A stretch of 64,000 bases of DNA. Origin: Cupriavidus taiwanensis LMG 19424 (GTDB lineage: Bacteria; Pseudomonadota; Gammaproteobacteria; Burkholderiales; Burkholderiaceae). Every line of letters begins with the position of its first letter. Within the stretch, counting starts at the first letter, position 1. Under the pieces are notes generated by a model. It ran no database searches. It was not told the origin of the DNA and worked only from the letters and a program-made list of their open reading frames with translations. Below are positions 37,424 to 45,489 of this stretch, in pieces. The position numbers and the translations under genes were made by a program. The DNA is taken from assembly GCF_000069785.1 (NCBI RefSeq), contig NC_010530.1, positions 738,001 to 802,000 of the forward strand. Reading direction: 5' to 3'.

Positions 37424-38467
37424 GTGAAGGCAACACAGTGGATGGCGATGGGCGTGGCCCTGGCCGCGGGCAATGCCGCGGCCGGCACCATGCAGTTGTT
37501 TGGCGTGGTCGACGCATCGATCGAATACGCCAAAGGCTCCGACAGCGTGGTGCGCATGCGCGAAGGCCAGCAGGCCGCATCGCGCTGGGGCATCCGCGGC
37601 ATCGAAGACCTCGGCGGCGGGCTCAAGGCCAACTTCCTGGTCGAGTCGGGGTTCAATATCGACACCGGCACGGAATTCTTCGGCAACAACCGGCTGTTCG
37701 GCCGGCAGGCCTATCTGGGCCTGTCGGGCAACTGGGGCGAGTTCCGCCTGGGGCGGCAATACACGCCGTCGTTCTATGCGCTGCTGCGGCTGGATCCGTT
37801 CCTGCTCAACGGCGCGGTGTCGCCGTTCAACCTGCTGAGCGCAACCGCATCGCAGGGCACCGGGCACGTGGCCTACGGCGCCCGCTTCGACAACGCGGTG
37901 CAGTATTTCTCGCCCAAGTGGGGCGGCTTTTCCTTCGGCGCCGCGGTGGCGCCGGGCGAGGTGCCGGGGTCGGCGCGCTCAGGGCTGAACTTCGGCATGA
38001 ATGCGACCTACGAGGCCGGCAACGTCTACGCGTTTTACTCCTACCAGGGGATGTATTCGGGCGCCAACGTGCCGGTGGAACCGACGCTGACTTCCAACCA
38101 TTTCGTCGGCGGCTCCTATCGCTTCAAGCCGGTGGAGATCGGCCTGCTGTACAGCGCCGCCAGCAGCGACCGGCCCGAGACCCGCTCGGCACGCCACTAC
38201 GGCGTGACCTTCAGCTGGAACGTGACGCAGCGCGACACCTTCAAGGCCGCCGCACTCAAGCGCCAGATCCTGGGCGGCGGCCAGCGGCCGCTGGCGGTGA
38301 CGCTGGGGTGGGACCATGACCTGAGCAAGCGCACCACCGCCTATGTGCGGGCGGTGCTGGTGCATAACAGCCCCGGCGGCAGCGTGAGCAACAACAGCAT
38401 CGTGATTGACCCGGGTAGTGGGGATGATGCGAAGTCGGTGAGCGTGGGGTTGCGGCATCGGTTTTGA
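37424..38467 (+). CDS. Gram-negative porin
   Basis: A 347-residue outer-membrane porin of the Omp32/Burkholderia type. A short signal sequence (MGVALAAGNAAA) is followed by the beta-strand opening GTMQLFGVVDASIEYAKG, RWGIRGIEDLGGGLKANFLVESGF and LFGRQAYLGLSG; it ends in the aromatic residue of LRHRF, needed for outer-membrane insertion. The start is GTG with GGGAG upstream. As the last gene of the CoA-transferase/Bug operon it likely admits the same substrate. Confidence 0.87.
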   Translation: MKATQWMAMGVALAAGNAAAGTMQLFGVVDASIEYAKGSDSVVRMREGQQAASRWGIRGIEDLGGGLKANFLVESGFNIDTGTEFFGNNRLFGRQAYLGLSGNWGEFRLGRQYTPSFYALLRLDPFLLNGAVSPFNLLSATASQGTGHVAYGARFDNAVQYFSPKWGGFSFGAAVAPGEVPGSARSGLNFGMNATYEAGNVYAFYSYQGMYSGANVPVEPTLTSNHFVGGSYRFKPVEIGLLYSAASSDRPETRSARHYGVTFSWNVTQRDTFKAAALKRQILGGGQRPLAVTLGWDHDLSKRTTAYVRAVLVHNSPGGSVSNNSIVIDPGSGDDAKSVSVGLRHRF

Positions 38468-38521
38468 CAGGCTGCGCGTAGCAACCGGGAGCGTCATTGA
38501 AAGGCGCCGCCGCTTGCATAC

Positions 38522-38554
38522 GCTCCCCTCTCCCGCGAAGTGAGAGAGGGGAGC
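38522..38554. terminator. Bidirectional terminator-like hairpin
   Basis: A perfect 11-bp stem, GCTCCCCTCTC and GAGAGGGGAGC around 11 bases, lies between the convergent porin and SRPBCC genes. Related CTCCCCTCTCCC hairpins occur at 47201-47226 and in weaker form near 27934. Confidence 0.65.
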
Positions 38555-38590
38555 AAACCGCGAGCGCGCAGGCGGCCCGAGCCATGCCAG

Positions 38591-39076
38591 TTACTTCAAC
38601 TGCTGCGCAAACTCATCCAGCTGCGTAATGCAGATCCCCCAGCCCTCATAAAACCCCATTTCCTCATGCTGTTTGCGCGTAGCCTCATCGGGATGCATCA
38701 CGCGCGCAATATAGCGGGTGCCGTCGCCCTCGTCGGCCATGGTGATGACCGCGGTCATCGACAGCCATGGCGTGCCGGGCCGGTACCCTGCGACCAGCGC
38801 CGAGGTGGAGACGATCTTCTCCATCGGCACGATCTCGAGGAAGCAGCCCGGGTTGTCGCTGGTGCCGCCGTCCGGTCCTTGCATGAAGGTATGGAAGGCG
38901 CCGCCGGGGCGCATGTCGAAGGCGCGGACCTCGGTGGTCCAGGGCTTGGGGCACCACCATTGCTTGAGCAGCTGCGGATCGCTCCAGGCGCGCCAGACCT
39001 TGGCGCGCGGGGCCTTGAGCAAGCGCGAGATGACCAGGTCCTGGCTTTCCGGGCCGGCGGCGTTTTCATTCGTCAT
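38591..39076 (-). CDS. SRPBCC/AHSA1-family protein
   Basis: A 161-residue START-like domain protein of the Hsp90-activator-homologue family: VISRLLKAPRAKVWRAWSDPQLLKQWWCPKPW opening, then RPGGAFHTFMQGPDGG, and WGICITQLDEFAQQL at the end. It overlaps the end of the arsR-like gene by 11 bases and is its usual partner. Such proteins bind hydrophobic ligands; ligand unknown. Confidence 0.85.
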   Translation of the reverse strand: MTNENAAGPESQDLVISRLLKAPRAKVWRAWSDPQLLKQWWCPKPWTTEVRAFDMRPGGAFHTFMQGPDGGTSDNPGCFLEIVPMEKIVSTSALVAGYRPGTPWLSMTAVITMADEGDGTRYIARVMHPDEATRKQHEEMGFYEGWGICITQLDEFAQQLK

Positions 39077-39452
39077 GGGACTGTTCCTCTTGGTGAAGGG
39101 CTTCGACAAAAGCCGCCAGGCGGTCGGTACGGGCCTCCCACAGGGCGCGCTGGTCGGCCAGCCATTGCTGCGCGTCGGACAGCGGTTGCGGTACGAGTTC
39201 GCAGGTGCGCACGCGCCCCGTCTTGCGCGAGCGGATCAGGCCGCTGCGCTCCAGCACCTGCAGGTGCTTCATGAACGAGGGCAGCGCCATCGCGAACGGT
39301 GCCGCCAGCGCCGACACCGTTTCGGGCCCGCGCCCGAGCGTGCTGACGATGGCGCGGCGGGTCGGATCCGCCAGCGCATAGAACACGCCGGAGAGCGAGG
39401 CAAGATCGACAGCCTGGGACACGTCTGCAAACTCGGCACAATGGTTAGCCAC
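39066..39452 (-). CDS. ArsR-family repressor of the SRPBCC pair
   Basis: A 128-residue winged helix-turn-helix repressor: VFYALADPTRRAIVSTL, SALAAPFAMALPSFMKHLQVLERSGLIRSRKTGRVRTCEL. No metal-binding CxC motif is present, as is usual in the ArsR group that sits with SRPBCC genes. GTG 39452 (VANHCAEF) is a likely start; GTG 39419 (VSQAVDLAS) is an alternative. A palindrome covers the first start codon, implying autorepression. Confidence 0.8.
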   Translation of the reverse strand: MANHCAEFADVSQAVDLASLSGVFYALADPTRRAIVSTLGRGPETVSALAAPFAMALPSFMKHLQVLERSGLIRSRKTGRVRTCELVPQPLSDAQQWLADQRALWEARTDRLAAFVEALHQEEQSHDE

Positions 39453-39460
39453 GCGGCTAA
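39445..39460. promoter_or_regulatory. Palindrome at the arsR start, probable autoregulatory operator
   Basis: TTAGCC-ACGC-GGCTAA, perfect 6-bp arms, overlaps the GTG start of the arsR-like gene. If this start is used, a bound repressor would block the ribosome and polymerase site directly; if the later GTG is used it would lie just upstream. Confidence 0.6.
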
Positions 39461-39490
39461 GTATAGGGAGCCAGCCGGAACTTGCAAGGC

Positions 39491-39530
39491 CAAAATGCAA
39501 GGCGCCCCGGACCAGCCGGGGCGCCTTGCA
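39491..39530 (-). terminator. Strong Rho-independent terminator of the sor operon
   Basis: A perfect 15-bp stem with arms TGCAAGGCGCCCCGG and its complement around a 5-base loop, followed on the minus strand by TTTTG. It lies 22 bp past the stop of the cytochrome gene and insulates it from the arsR promoter. Confidence 0.85.
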
Positions 39531-39551
39531 GCCAGGGCCGTGCGTTTGAGC

Positions 39552-40208
39552 CTATTGCTGGCGAACGTATGCCGCCAGGGCCTTCACTTCGTCCGGCTTC
39601 AGGCCGGCGAACGGCGGCATCGGCACCGCGCCCCACTTGCCGCTGCTGCCGCCGCGGATGCTGGCTTCCAGCCTGGCTTGCGCCTGCGGGTCGCCCTTGT
39701 AGCGGACCGCGACCTCGTGATAGGCCGGACCGACGATCTTCTGCGTGGCGCTGTGGCAGCTCAGGCAGGCGTTCTTCGCCAGCAGGCCCTGCACATCCAC
39801 CGCCGTGGCAGTCGCCGCCGGCGCGGCCTGCGCAACCGCCGGCTTGCCGGCCTTCTGCGCGATGGCCACGATCTCCGGGTCCTTGATCTTTGCGGAGCCA
39901 TAGGCCACCGCCAGGTAGGCGCCGAGCTGCTCGACCTCGGCATCGTCGATCGGCGCGCCATAGGCCTGCTGCATCTTCTTCATCTCGGCGGTCCACTGCG
40001 CCAGCGTCAGCCCGGGCGGCTGGTACGAGACGTAGTCGGCCGAATGGCAGATTGCGCATTTCTGCGTGGCGATGCCGTAGCCGGGGAGTTTTGCCGGCTT
40101 GAGCTTGACGTTCTCCGCCGGCAGCTTGATGTCCTGCGGCGCGGCGCCGGCATGGCCGGCACCGAGCAGCACGAGCGCCAGCAGCGCGGGGGCGATGGTT
40201 GCTTTCAT
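39552..40208 (-). CDS. sorB: Diheme cytochrome c, sulfite dehydrogenase electron acceptor
   Basis: A 218-residue periplasmic cytochrome. Signal peptide APALLALVLLGAGHAGA, then two haem-binding sites: Cys51-x-x-Cys54-His55 (CAICH) and Cys148-x-x-Cys151-His152 (CLSCH), with possible axial Met in KMQQAYG and VPMPPF. The first half resembles SorB and the second a c551/552-type carrier, joined by an Ala-rich linker (about 125-137). It lies 10 bp after sorA and should carry electrons from sulfite oxidation onward. Classic SorB has one haem, so this looks like a fused two-domain form. Confidence 0.82.
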   Translation of the reverse strand: MKATIAPALLALVLLGAGHAGAAPQDIKLPAENVKLKPAKLPGYGIATQKCAICHSADYVSYQPPGLTLAQWTAEMKKMQQAYGAPIDDAEVEQLGAYLAVAYGSAKIKDPEIVAIAQKAGKPAVAQAAPAATATAVDVQGLLAKNACLSCHSATQKIVGPAYHEVAVRYKGDPQAQARLEASIRGGSSGKWGAVPMPPFAGLKPDEVKALAAYVRQQ

Positions 40209-40218
40209 GGCGCGTTCC

Positions 40219-41490
40219 TCAGGCGATGGTGACCGGCGTGGCTTCGATGACATTGCGGCGGTAGCCGGCGGGGTTCCAGTTGGCTTTTGCCGGCTGGGTT
40301 TCGCCGTTGTTGCTGGTGGCGCGCACCATCAGCACCGCCGGTCCCTTGCGCGCGAACTTCACCGGCAGGTGCCATGCGCGGAACGAGAAGCGGCCCAGGT
40401 CTTCGCCAAGCTTCGCGGCCTGCCAGTTCTGCCCGCCATCGACCGAAACCTCAACCGCGCGGATGCCGGAGCCGCCGTCGAAGGCAATGCCCTTCAGTTC
40501 GACGGCGCGGCCGGCCGGCAGCCTGCCGCCGCTTTCCACGCTGGTGATAAAGCTGCGCACGGCCAGCGTCGAGATCGGCCGCGTCTTCGCTGCCGGCGTG
40601 CCGGGGGCCACGCACTGGCAATCGTTGTCCGGCACGCGGTAGCCCTTGGTCATGAAAAACGCATCATGGCCCTCGAACGGGTGGTCGAGCACCTCGATCT
40701 CGTGCAGGTGCTTGATCCAGTAGGTGCCGAAGTAGCCCGGCACCACCAGCTTGAGCGGATAGCCGTTGAGCAGCGGCAGGTCTTCGCCGTTCATGCCCCA
40801 TGCCAGCAGCGGCTCGCCGTTCATCGCGTGGGCGATATCGAGCGACTTGCGGAAGTCCGGCGTGCCTGGCAGCACCGGCGTATCCATGCCGTTGAAGGTC
40901 ACCACTTTGGCGCCGGCCTTGACGCCCGCGTGCTCCAGCACCTTGCGCAGCGGCACGCCGGTCCAGCGCGCGTTGCCCATCGCCCCGTTGGCCAGCTGCG
41001 CGCCGAACACGCGCGGCTCGGAGAAGCCGCGGCTGTTGCCCGAGCACTGGTTCACGGCGACGACGTCGACCGGCTCGGCCAGCCGCTTCAGTTCATCGAG
41101 CGACAGCTTCAGCGGCTTGCCGACGTGGCCGTCGACGCTCAGCCGGTAAGTGGCCAGGTCCACCGATAGCGGCAGGTTGGCCAGGTGGTAGCGCACGAAA
41201 AACGCGTCGTTGGCGGTGATCGGCCCCTCGTTGAACGCAGAGAAGGGCGTTTCCAGATGCGGCGGCCGTGTGCTCACGCGTACCAGCGGACGCTTGCCCG
41301 GATAGCGCACCAGGGGGCGCGGGCCGTCGGCCAGCGTGACGCCATCGGTCGCACGCGCAGCCTGCGCGGCCAGCGCGCCGAGCGGCGATGCGCCCAGCGC
41401 AAGCAGGCTCGCGCCTTGCACCAGGCGGCGCCGCGATGCCAGCGGCCGGTCGTTGTCGGCGGATGGCGCCGGACGGTTCTTGTTTCGCAT
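40219..41490 (-). CDS. sorA: Sulfite dehydrogenase (SorA-like), molybdenum subunit
   Basis: A 423-residue sulfite oxidase-family enzyme. A twin-arginine signal (SRRRLVQGASLLALGASPLGALA) is followed by a molybdopterin domain with the molybdenum-ligand Cys149 in VVAVNQCSGNSRGF, then a dimerisation domain (from about 300) with VSVDGGQNWQAAKL. It would oxidise sulfite to sulfate in the periplasm. sorB follows with a 10-bp gap and a strong terminator after it. Confidence 0.88.
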   Translation of the reverse strand: MRNKNRPAPSADNDRPLASRRRLVQGASLLALGASPLGALAAQAARATDGVTLADGPRPLVRYPGKRPLVRVSTRPPHLETPFSAFNEGPITANDAFFVRYHLANLPLSVDLATYRLSVDGHVGKPLKLSLDELKRLAEPVDVVAVNQCSGNSRGFSEPRVFGAQLANGAMGNARWTGVPLRKVLEHAGVKAGAKVVTFNGMDTPVLPGTPDFRKSLDIAHAMNGEPLLAWGMNGEDLPLLNGYPLKLVVPGYFGTYWIKHLHEIEVLDHPFEGHDAFFMTKGYRVPDNDCQCVAPGTPAAKTRPISTLAVRSFITSVESGGRLPAGRAVELKGIAFDGGSGIRAVEVSVDGGQNWQAAKLGEDLGRFSFRAWHLPVKFARKGPAVLMVRATSNNGETQPAKANWNPAGYRRNVIEATPVTIA

Positions 41491-41792
41491 GGGGGCGTCT
41501 CCTTCGGGGCGTGTTGTGGCGCGCACGGCGCTGTGGCGGATACTTTGACGCCGGCTCATCAAGTTGTGAAACGGGTTTTGCTGCTAGTCGTTATCGATTT
41601 ATTCGATATAGGGGAAGACCACTGCCACCGCCCCGACAAAACCGCTTGCATCGCAAATTCGGTTTCCCTACACTTACCAAAACGTTTTTGTTAGCGGAAA
41701 TCGATAATATCTGCGGCGAATTGCGCACAGACGCAGCCAGTGGCCAATGGGCCACCGGCATAACGCCCGCCACACCAAACGAGGAGCAAAGC
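41491..41792. promoter_or_regulatory. 302-bp divergent control region, AT-rich dyad
   Basis: Separates the divergent sorA and NCS2 permease genes. It is unusually AT-rich in its middle. It contains TATCGA-N5-TCGATA (41592-41608) and a second copy of ATCGATA at 41700-41706, 108 bp away. These may be operator sites for an unlinked repressor. No gene is visible. Confidence 0.45.
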
Positions 41793-43148
41793 ATGTCCCA
41801 TCCCGACCCCGCGCCGGTGGATGAACGGCTGCCATGGCGGCGCCTGTTCGTCTTCGGGCTTCAGCACGTACTAGTCATGGCCGCGTCGCCGATCGCGTCG
41901 GTCTTCCTGATGAGCAAGGCGCTCAACTTCCCGCCCGCGCTGGCAGTGCAGCTGCTGAGCGCCACCTTTGTCATCTGCGGCCTCGGCACGCTGCTGCAGT
42001 CGCTGGGCAAGCGCGGCATCGGCGCGCGCCTGCCGTTCGTGATGCTGCCCGGCGGCGCGCCGATCGTGCTGTTCATCCTGATCGCGCAGCAGACCGACGT
42101 GCAGACCGCGGCCGGCGCGGTGATCCTGACCGGGGTGTTCTACTTCCTGGTGCTGCCGGTATTCCGGCGCTGCCTGCAGTACTTCCCGCCGGTGGTGGTC
42201 GGCACCATGCTGCTGCTGGTCGCGATCAACCTGGCGCAGGTGTCGGGCAAGCTGGTCGCCGGCCACCCCGCCGCGGGCAGCGCGGTGGATCCGCTCAACC
42301 TGCTGCTGGCCTTTGCCACCATCGCCTGCACCGTGGCGGCGTCGCGCTGGCTCAGCGGCATGCTGGCGCAGCTGGCGATCCTGCTCGGGCTGCTGGGCGG
42401 TGCGCTGGTGGCGGGGCTGACCGGCGCGTTCCACGTCGGCCAGGTGTCGATGTCGCCGGTGCTGGCGTTGCCGACGCCGTTGCCGTTCGGCTGGCCCACC
42501 TTCGACGTGGTGGCGGCGATCCCGCTGATGGTGTTCGCCGTGATCTCGATGGTGGAGGCTACCGGGCAGACGCTGGCGATCAGCGATGCCGTGGGCCGGC
42601 CGGTGGACCAGCAGCGCGACGTGCCGCGCACCATCCGCGCCGACGCGCTGACCTCGCTGCTGGGCGGGATGTTCGGCACCTCGCTGATCATCACCAGTGG
42701 CGAGAACATCGGCATCGTGCGGGCGACGGGCGTGCGCTCGCGCTTTGTCACGGCGATGTCGGGCGCGATCCTGGTGGCGTTCGGGCTGCTGGTGCCGGTG
42801 TCGTCGCTGATCAGTGCGATCCCCGAAGCCGTGGTCGGCGGCACCGGACTGGTGGTGTTCTGCATCGTCGGCACCATGGGCATCGACATGCTGCGCAAGG
42901 TGGACCTGCGCGACCACGCCAACATGTATGTGGTGGCGGTGGCGCTGGCCGTGGGCCTGCTGCCGATCCTGGTGCCGGGCATCTATGGCGGCCTGCCGGC
43001 CAACCTGCGCATCCTGGTGGGCAATGGCGTGGCGATGGGCGCCATCACCGCGGCGCTGCTCAACTTCCTGTTTTTCCATACGGGTCTGCGCACCGCGACG
43101 GCTGACACGGGCGCGATCGCGCGCGACGATGCCGCCGCCACGCACTGA
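41793..43148 (+). CDS. NCS2-family nucleobase permease
   Basis: A 451-residue nucleobase-cation symporter-2 with about 14 membrane segments. The QH motif is FGLQHVLVMAASPIASVF, and the NCS2 signature region appears as GMFGTSLIITSGENIGIVRATGVRSRFVT, where the usual QNxGxxxxT reads SENIGIVRATG. This departs from xanthine and uracil carriers and fits an atypical substrate. GAGGAG precedes the ATG. Next are an amidohydrolase and a TauE-like exporter in the same operon. Confidence 0.86.
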   Translation: MSHPDPAPVDERLPWRRLFVFGLQHVLVMAASPIASVFLMSKALNFPPALAVQLLSATFVICGLGTLLQSLGKRGIGARLPFVMLPGGAPIVLFILIAQQTDVQTAAGAVILTGVFYFLVLPVFRRCLQYFPPVVVGTMLLLVAINLAQVSGKLVAGHPAAGSAVDPLNLLLAFATIACTVAASRWLSGMLAQLAILLGLLGGALVAGLTGAFHVGQVSMSPVLALPTPLPFGWPTFDVVAAIPLMVFAVISMVEATGQTLAISDAVGRPVDQQRDVPRTIRADALTSLLGGMFGTSLIITSGENIGIVRATGVRSRFVTAMSGAILVAFGLLVPVSSLISAIPEAVVGGTGLVVFCIVGTMGIDMLRKVDLRDHANMYVVAVALAVGLLPILVPGIYGGLPANLRILVGNGVAMGAITAALLNFLFFHTGLRTATADTGAIARDDAAATH

Positions 43149-43167
43149 CCGCGAACCCTGCTTTGCA

Positions 43168-44616
43168 ATGACTCAAGCTTATGCCTCGACGCCGGCCTGG
43201 CCCGGCGATATCACTCCCCCGCTGGCGCCGGACAGCTTCGAGCGCCCGCGCATCCTGCTGCCGGAATGGACCCTGCTGCGCCAGGGCGCGGTACGCGGCC
43301 ACGCGGTGGTGGTGGAGGGCGGCCGCTTTACCGCGGTGGGCCCTGCCGCCGATGTCGCCGCGCGCTTCCCGGAACTGGAAACCCTGCCGCTGCCGCGCAT
43401 GCTGCTGATGCCGGGCATGATCGACACGCACCATCACCTGACGCAGTCGTTCGGCAAGTCGCTGGTGTTCGGCGAGCCATCGGAGATCTTCCGGCGCGTG
43501 TGGGTGCCGCTGGAGGGCAGCCTGAAGGCGGAGCACCTGTACCTGTCTTCGAAGCTGGCGGCGCTGGAAGCGCTGCGCGGCGGCTTCACCACCGTGGTCG
43601 ACGCCGGCACGCGCAGTGACGCCGGCCTCGACGCGGTCGCGCGCGCGGTCAGCGATGCCGGCGTGCGCTGCGTGCTGGGCCTGATCTGCAACGACAAGCC
43701 CGGCGCCGAAACGCTCGATGCCGCGCCCATCCTGCGCCGCGCCGCCGCGCACCTGGACCGCTACGCCGGCGATGCGCTGGTGGCGCCATCGCTGGCGATC
43801 TCGATCCCCGAGGTGGCCTCGGACGCGATGCTGCATCACGTCTACCAGCTGTGCGCCGAGTCCGGCCGCATCTTCCAGACCCATGCCAACGAGCACCTGG
43901 TGGCGGTGGAACGCTCGCTCAACGCGTGCGGGCGCCGGCCGATCGAGCACCTCGCCGCGATCAGCGCGCTCGGCCCGGCGGCCTTGCTGGCGCATGCCAC
44001 GCTGGTGACGCCGCAGGAGATCCGGCTGCTGGCCGACAGCGGCGCCGCCGTCGCCTACAACCCCGTGGCCAGCGCCTGGAAGGGCAACGCGGTGGCGCCG
44101 GCCGAGACCATGGCCACCTTCGGCGTGCGCCTGGGCCTTGGCACCGACGGCACCCGCAGCGACGGCTTTCGCCTGCTCGACTATGCCGAGGCCGCGCAGC
44201 GCTTCGCCTTCGGCATCGGCGTCGGCGACTCTTCCTGCGGCGCGGGCTGGCGCTGGGTCGACATGGCCACGCACGACGCGGCCGACGTGGCCGGGCTGGG
44301 CGCGCTGACCGGGGAGATCGCCGCCGGCAAGCGCGCCGACTTCCTGCTGGTCGACCTGGACGTGCCGGAACTGACGCCGTCGTGGGACCTGACCTGGGAA
44401 CTGGTGCGGCTGGCCAACCGCGACCAGATCCGCGCGGTCTTTGTCGACGGCAGCCTGCGCCTGTGGCAGGGCTGGCCCACCGACTGGGATGCGCGCGCGC
44501 TGATGCGCGACATCCACGCCATGGCCGAGCACACCGTCGCCGGCGCGCCCATCCGCAAGCTGCATGACGCCGCCGACGTGCACCGCGCGCGCCATGCCGG
44601 CACGGAGGGGGCATGA
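43168..44616 (+). CDS. TRZ/ATZ-type amidohydrolase
   Basis: A 482-residue metal-dependent hydrolase. Ligands: His88 and His90 (MIDTHHHLTQSFGK), His239 (FQTHANEHLVA), His276 (LLAHATLV) and Asp327 (LGTDGTRSDGF). It is related to guanine or 8-oxoguanine deaminase, isoxanthopterin deaminase and s-triazine hydrolases, which remove an amino group or halide from a ring. It lies 19 bp after the NCS2 permease and overlaps the TauE-like gene by four bases, so it probably acts on the ring compound imported by that permease. Confidence 0.85.
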   Translation: MTQAYASTPAWPGDITPPLAPDSFERPRILLPEWTLLRQGAVRGHAVVVEGGRFTAVGPAADVAARFPELETLPLPRMLLMPGMIDTHHHLTQSFGKSLVFGEPSEIFRRVWVPLEGSLKAEHLYLSSKLAALEALRGGFTTVVDAGTRSDAGLDAVARAVSDAGVRCVLGLICNDKPGAETLDAAPILRRAAAHLDRYAGDALVAPSLAISIPEVASDAMLHHVYQLCAESGRIFQTHANEHLVAVERSLNACGRRPIEHLAAISALGPAALLAHATLVTPQEIRLLADSGAAVAYNPVASAWKGNAVAPAETMATFGVRLGLGTDGTRSDGFRLLDYAEAAQRFAFGIGVGDSSCGAGWRWVDMATHDAADVAGLGALTGEIAAGKRADFLLVDLDVPELTPSWDLTWELVRLANRDQIRAVFVDGSLRLWQGWPTDWDARALMRDIHAMAEHTVAGAPIRKLHDAADVHRARHAGTEGA

Positions 44617-45326
44617 CCATGGACATGACGTTGTTCAGCGTCGGCGTGGCGGTCTTCACCGGCGCGCTGATCCAGGGCGCCACCGGCATGGGCTTTGCGC
44701 TGATCGTGGTGCCGGTGCTGGCGCTGGCCGCGCCCGCGATGCTGCCCGGCGCGCTGCTGCTGGCGATGCTGCCGCTCAACGCCTACGTGGCCTGGCGAGA
44801 GCGCCACGCCATCGACATGCGCGGCGCCGGCTGGATCAGCGCCGGACGCGTGGCCGGCACCTTCGGCGGCCTGTGGGTGCTGGTGGCGATGCCCATGGCG
44901 TGGCTCAACGCGCTGGTCGGCGGCAGCACCATCGCCGCGGCGGTGGTGTCGTTGCTGGCGCCGGCGTTCACGCCCGGGCGGCTGACCTTTGCCTCCACCG
45001 GCCTGATCACCGGCGTGACCGAGACCGCCACTGGCGTGGGCGGCCCGCCGCTGGCGCTGGCCTACCAGCACGCGCCGGTGGCGACGCTGCGCGCCACCGT
45101 GGCATTGTGCTTCCTGGTAGGCGAGGTGATCTCGCTGGTGGTGCTGGCGCTGAGCGGCAAGCTCGGCATGGAGCAGGTGTTCTATGCCGCGGGGCTGCTG
45201 CCGGTGCTGGGCGTGGGGATGGTTGCCAGCCATCTGGTGCATCGGCGGATTAATCAAAGGATGTTGAGGGTGGGGGTGTTGGGGTTTGCGTTGGTGTCGG
45301 GGGTGGTGGTGTTGGTTAGGGGTTAA
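44613..45326 (+). CDS. TauE/SafE-family exporter
   Basis: A 237-residue membrane protein with 7-8 helices of the TauE/SafE (DUF81) family: TGALIQGATGMGFALIVVPVLALAAP and the second-half repeat TGLITGVTETATGVGGPPLALAYQ. Members are thought to export sulfite, sulfoacetate or other organic anions. It overlaps the amidohydrolase by ATGA. The last 120 bases of the gene are GT-rich on the plus strand (TTGAGGGTGGGGGTG and so on), unlike the rest. Confidence 0.83.
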   Translation: MTMDMTLFSVGVAVFTGALIQGATGMGFALIVVPVLALAAPAMLPGALLLAMLPLNAYVAWRERHAIDMRGAGWISAGRVAGTFGGLWVLVAMPMAWLNALVGGSTIAAAVVSLLAPAFTPGRLTFASTGLITGVTETATGVGGPPLALAYQHAPVATLRATVALCFLVGEVISLVVLALSGKLGMEQVFYAAGLLPVLGVGMVASHLVHRRINQRMLRVGVLGFALVSGVVVLVRG

Positions 45327-45348
45327 GGTGGGGGGTGTTGAATGCGGT

Positions 45349-45376
45349 GTCGTGCTTGGCGGGCGCTGCTGTTTCG
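45349..45376. repeat. 28-bp repeat, partner at 57527-57554
   Basis: The 28 bases starting GTCGTGCTTGGCGGGC match 57527-57554 exactly on the opposite strand. It lies just beyond the TauE-like gene, 289 bases before the IS110 transposase stop codon. The following GCCGGCGTAGCCGGC is itself a small dyad. Confidence 0.8.
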
Positions 45377-45489
45377 CCGGCGTAGCCGGCGACCTACTTA
45401 TATGAACGCGCCCCGGTTTGCAAGGCAAGTTGAGCATGAGGCATCGAACGGTTGGTTGCAGACTTATATCCGGCCTTGTTTAGCAGGCC

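Noticed and set aside
41491..41792. Riboswitch upstream of the NCS2 permease
   Set aside because: No recognisable purine or other aptamer core; only short dyads and AT-rich tracts were seen.
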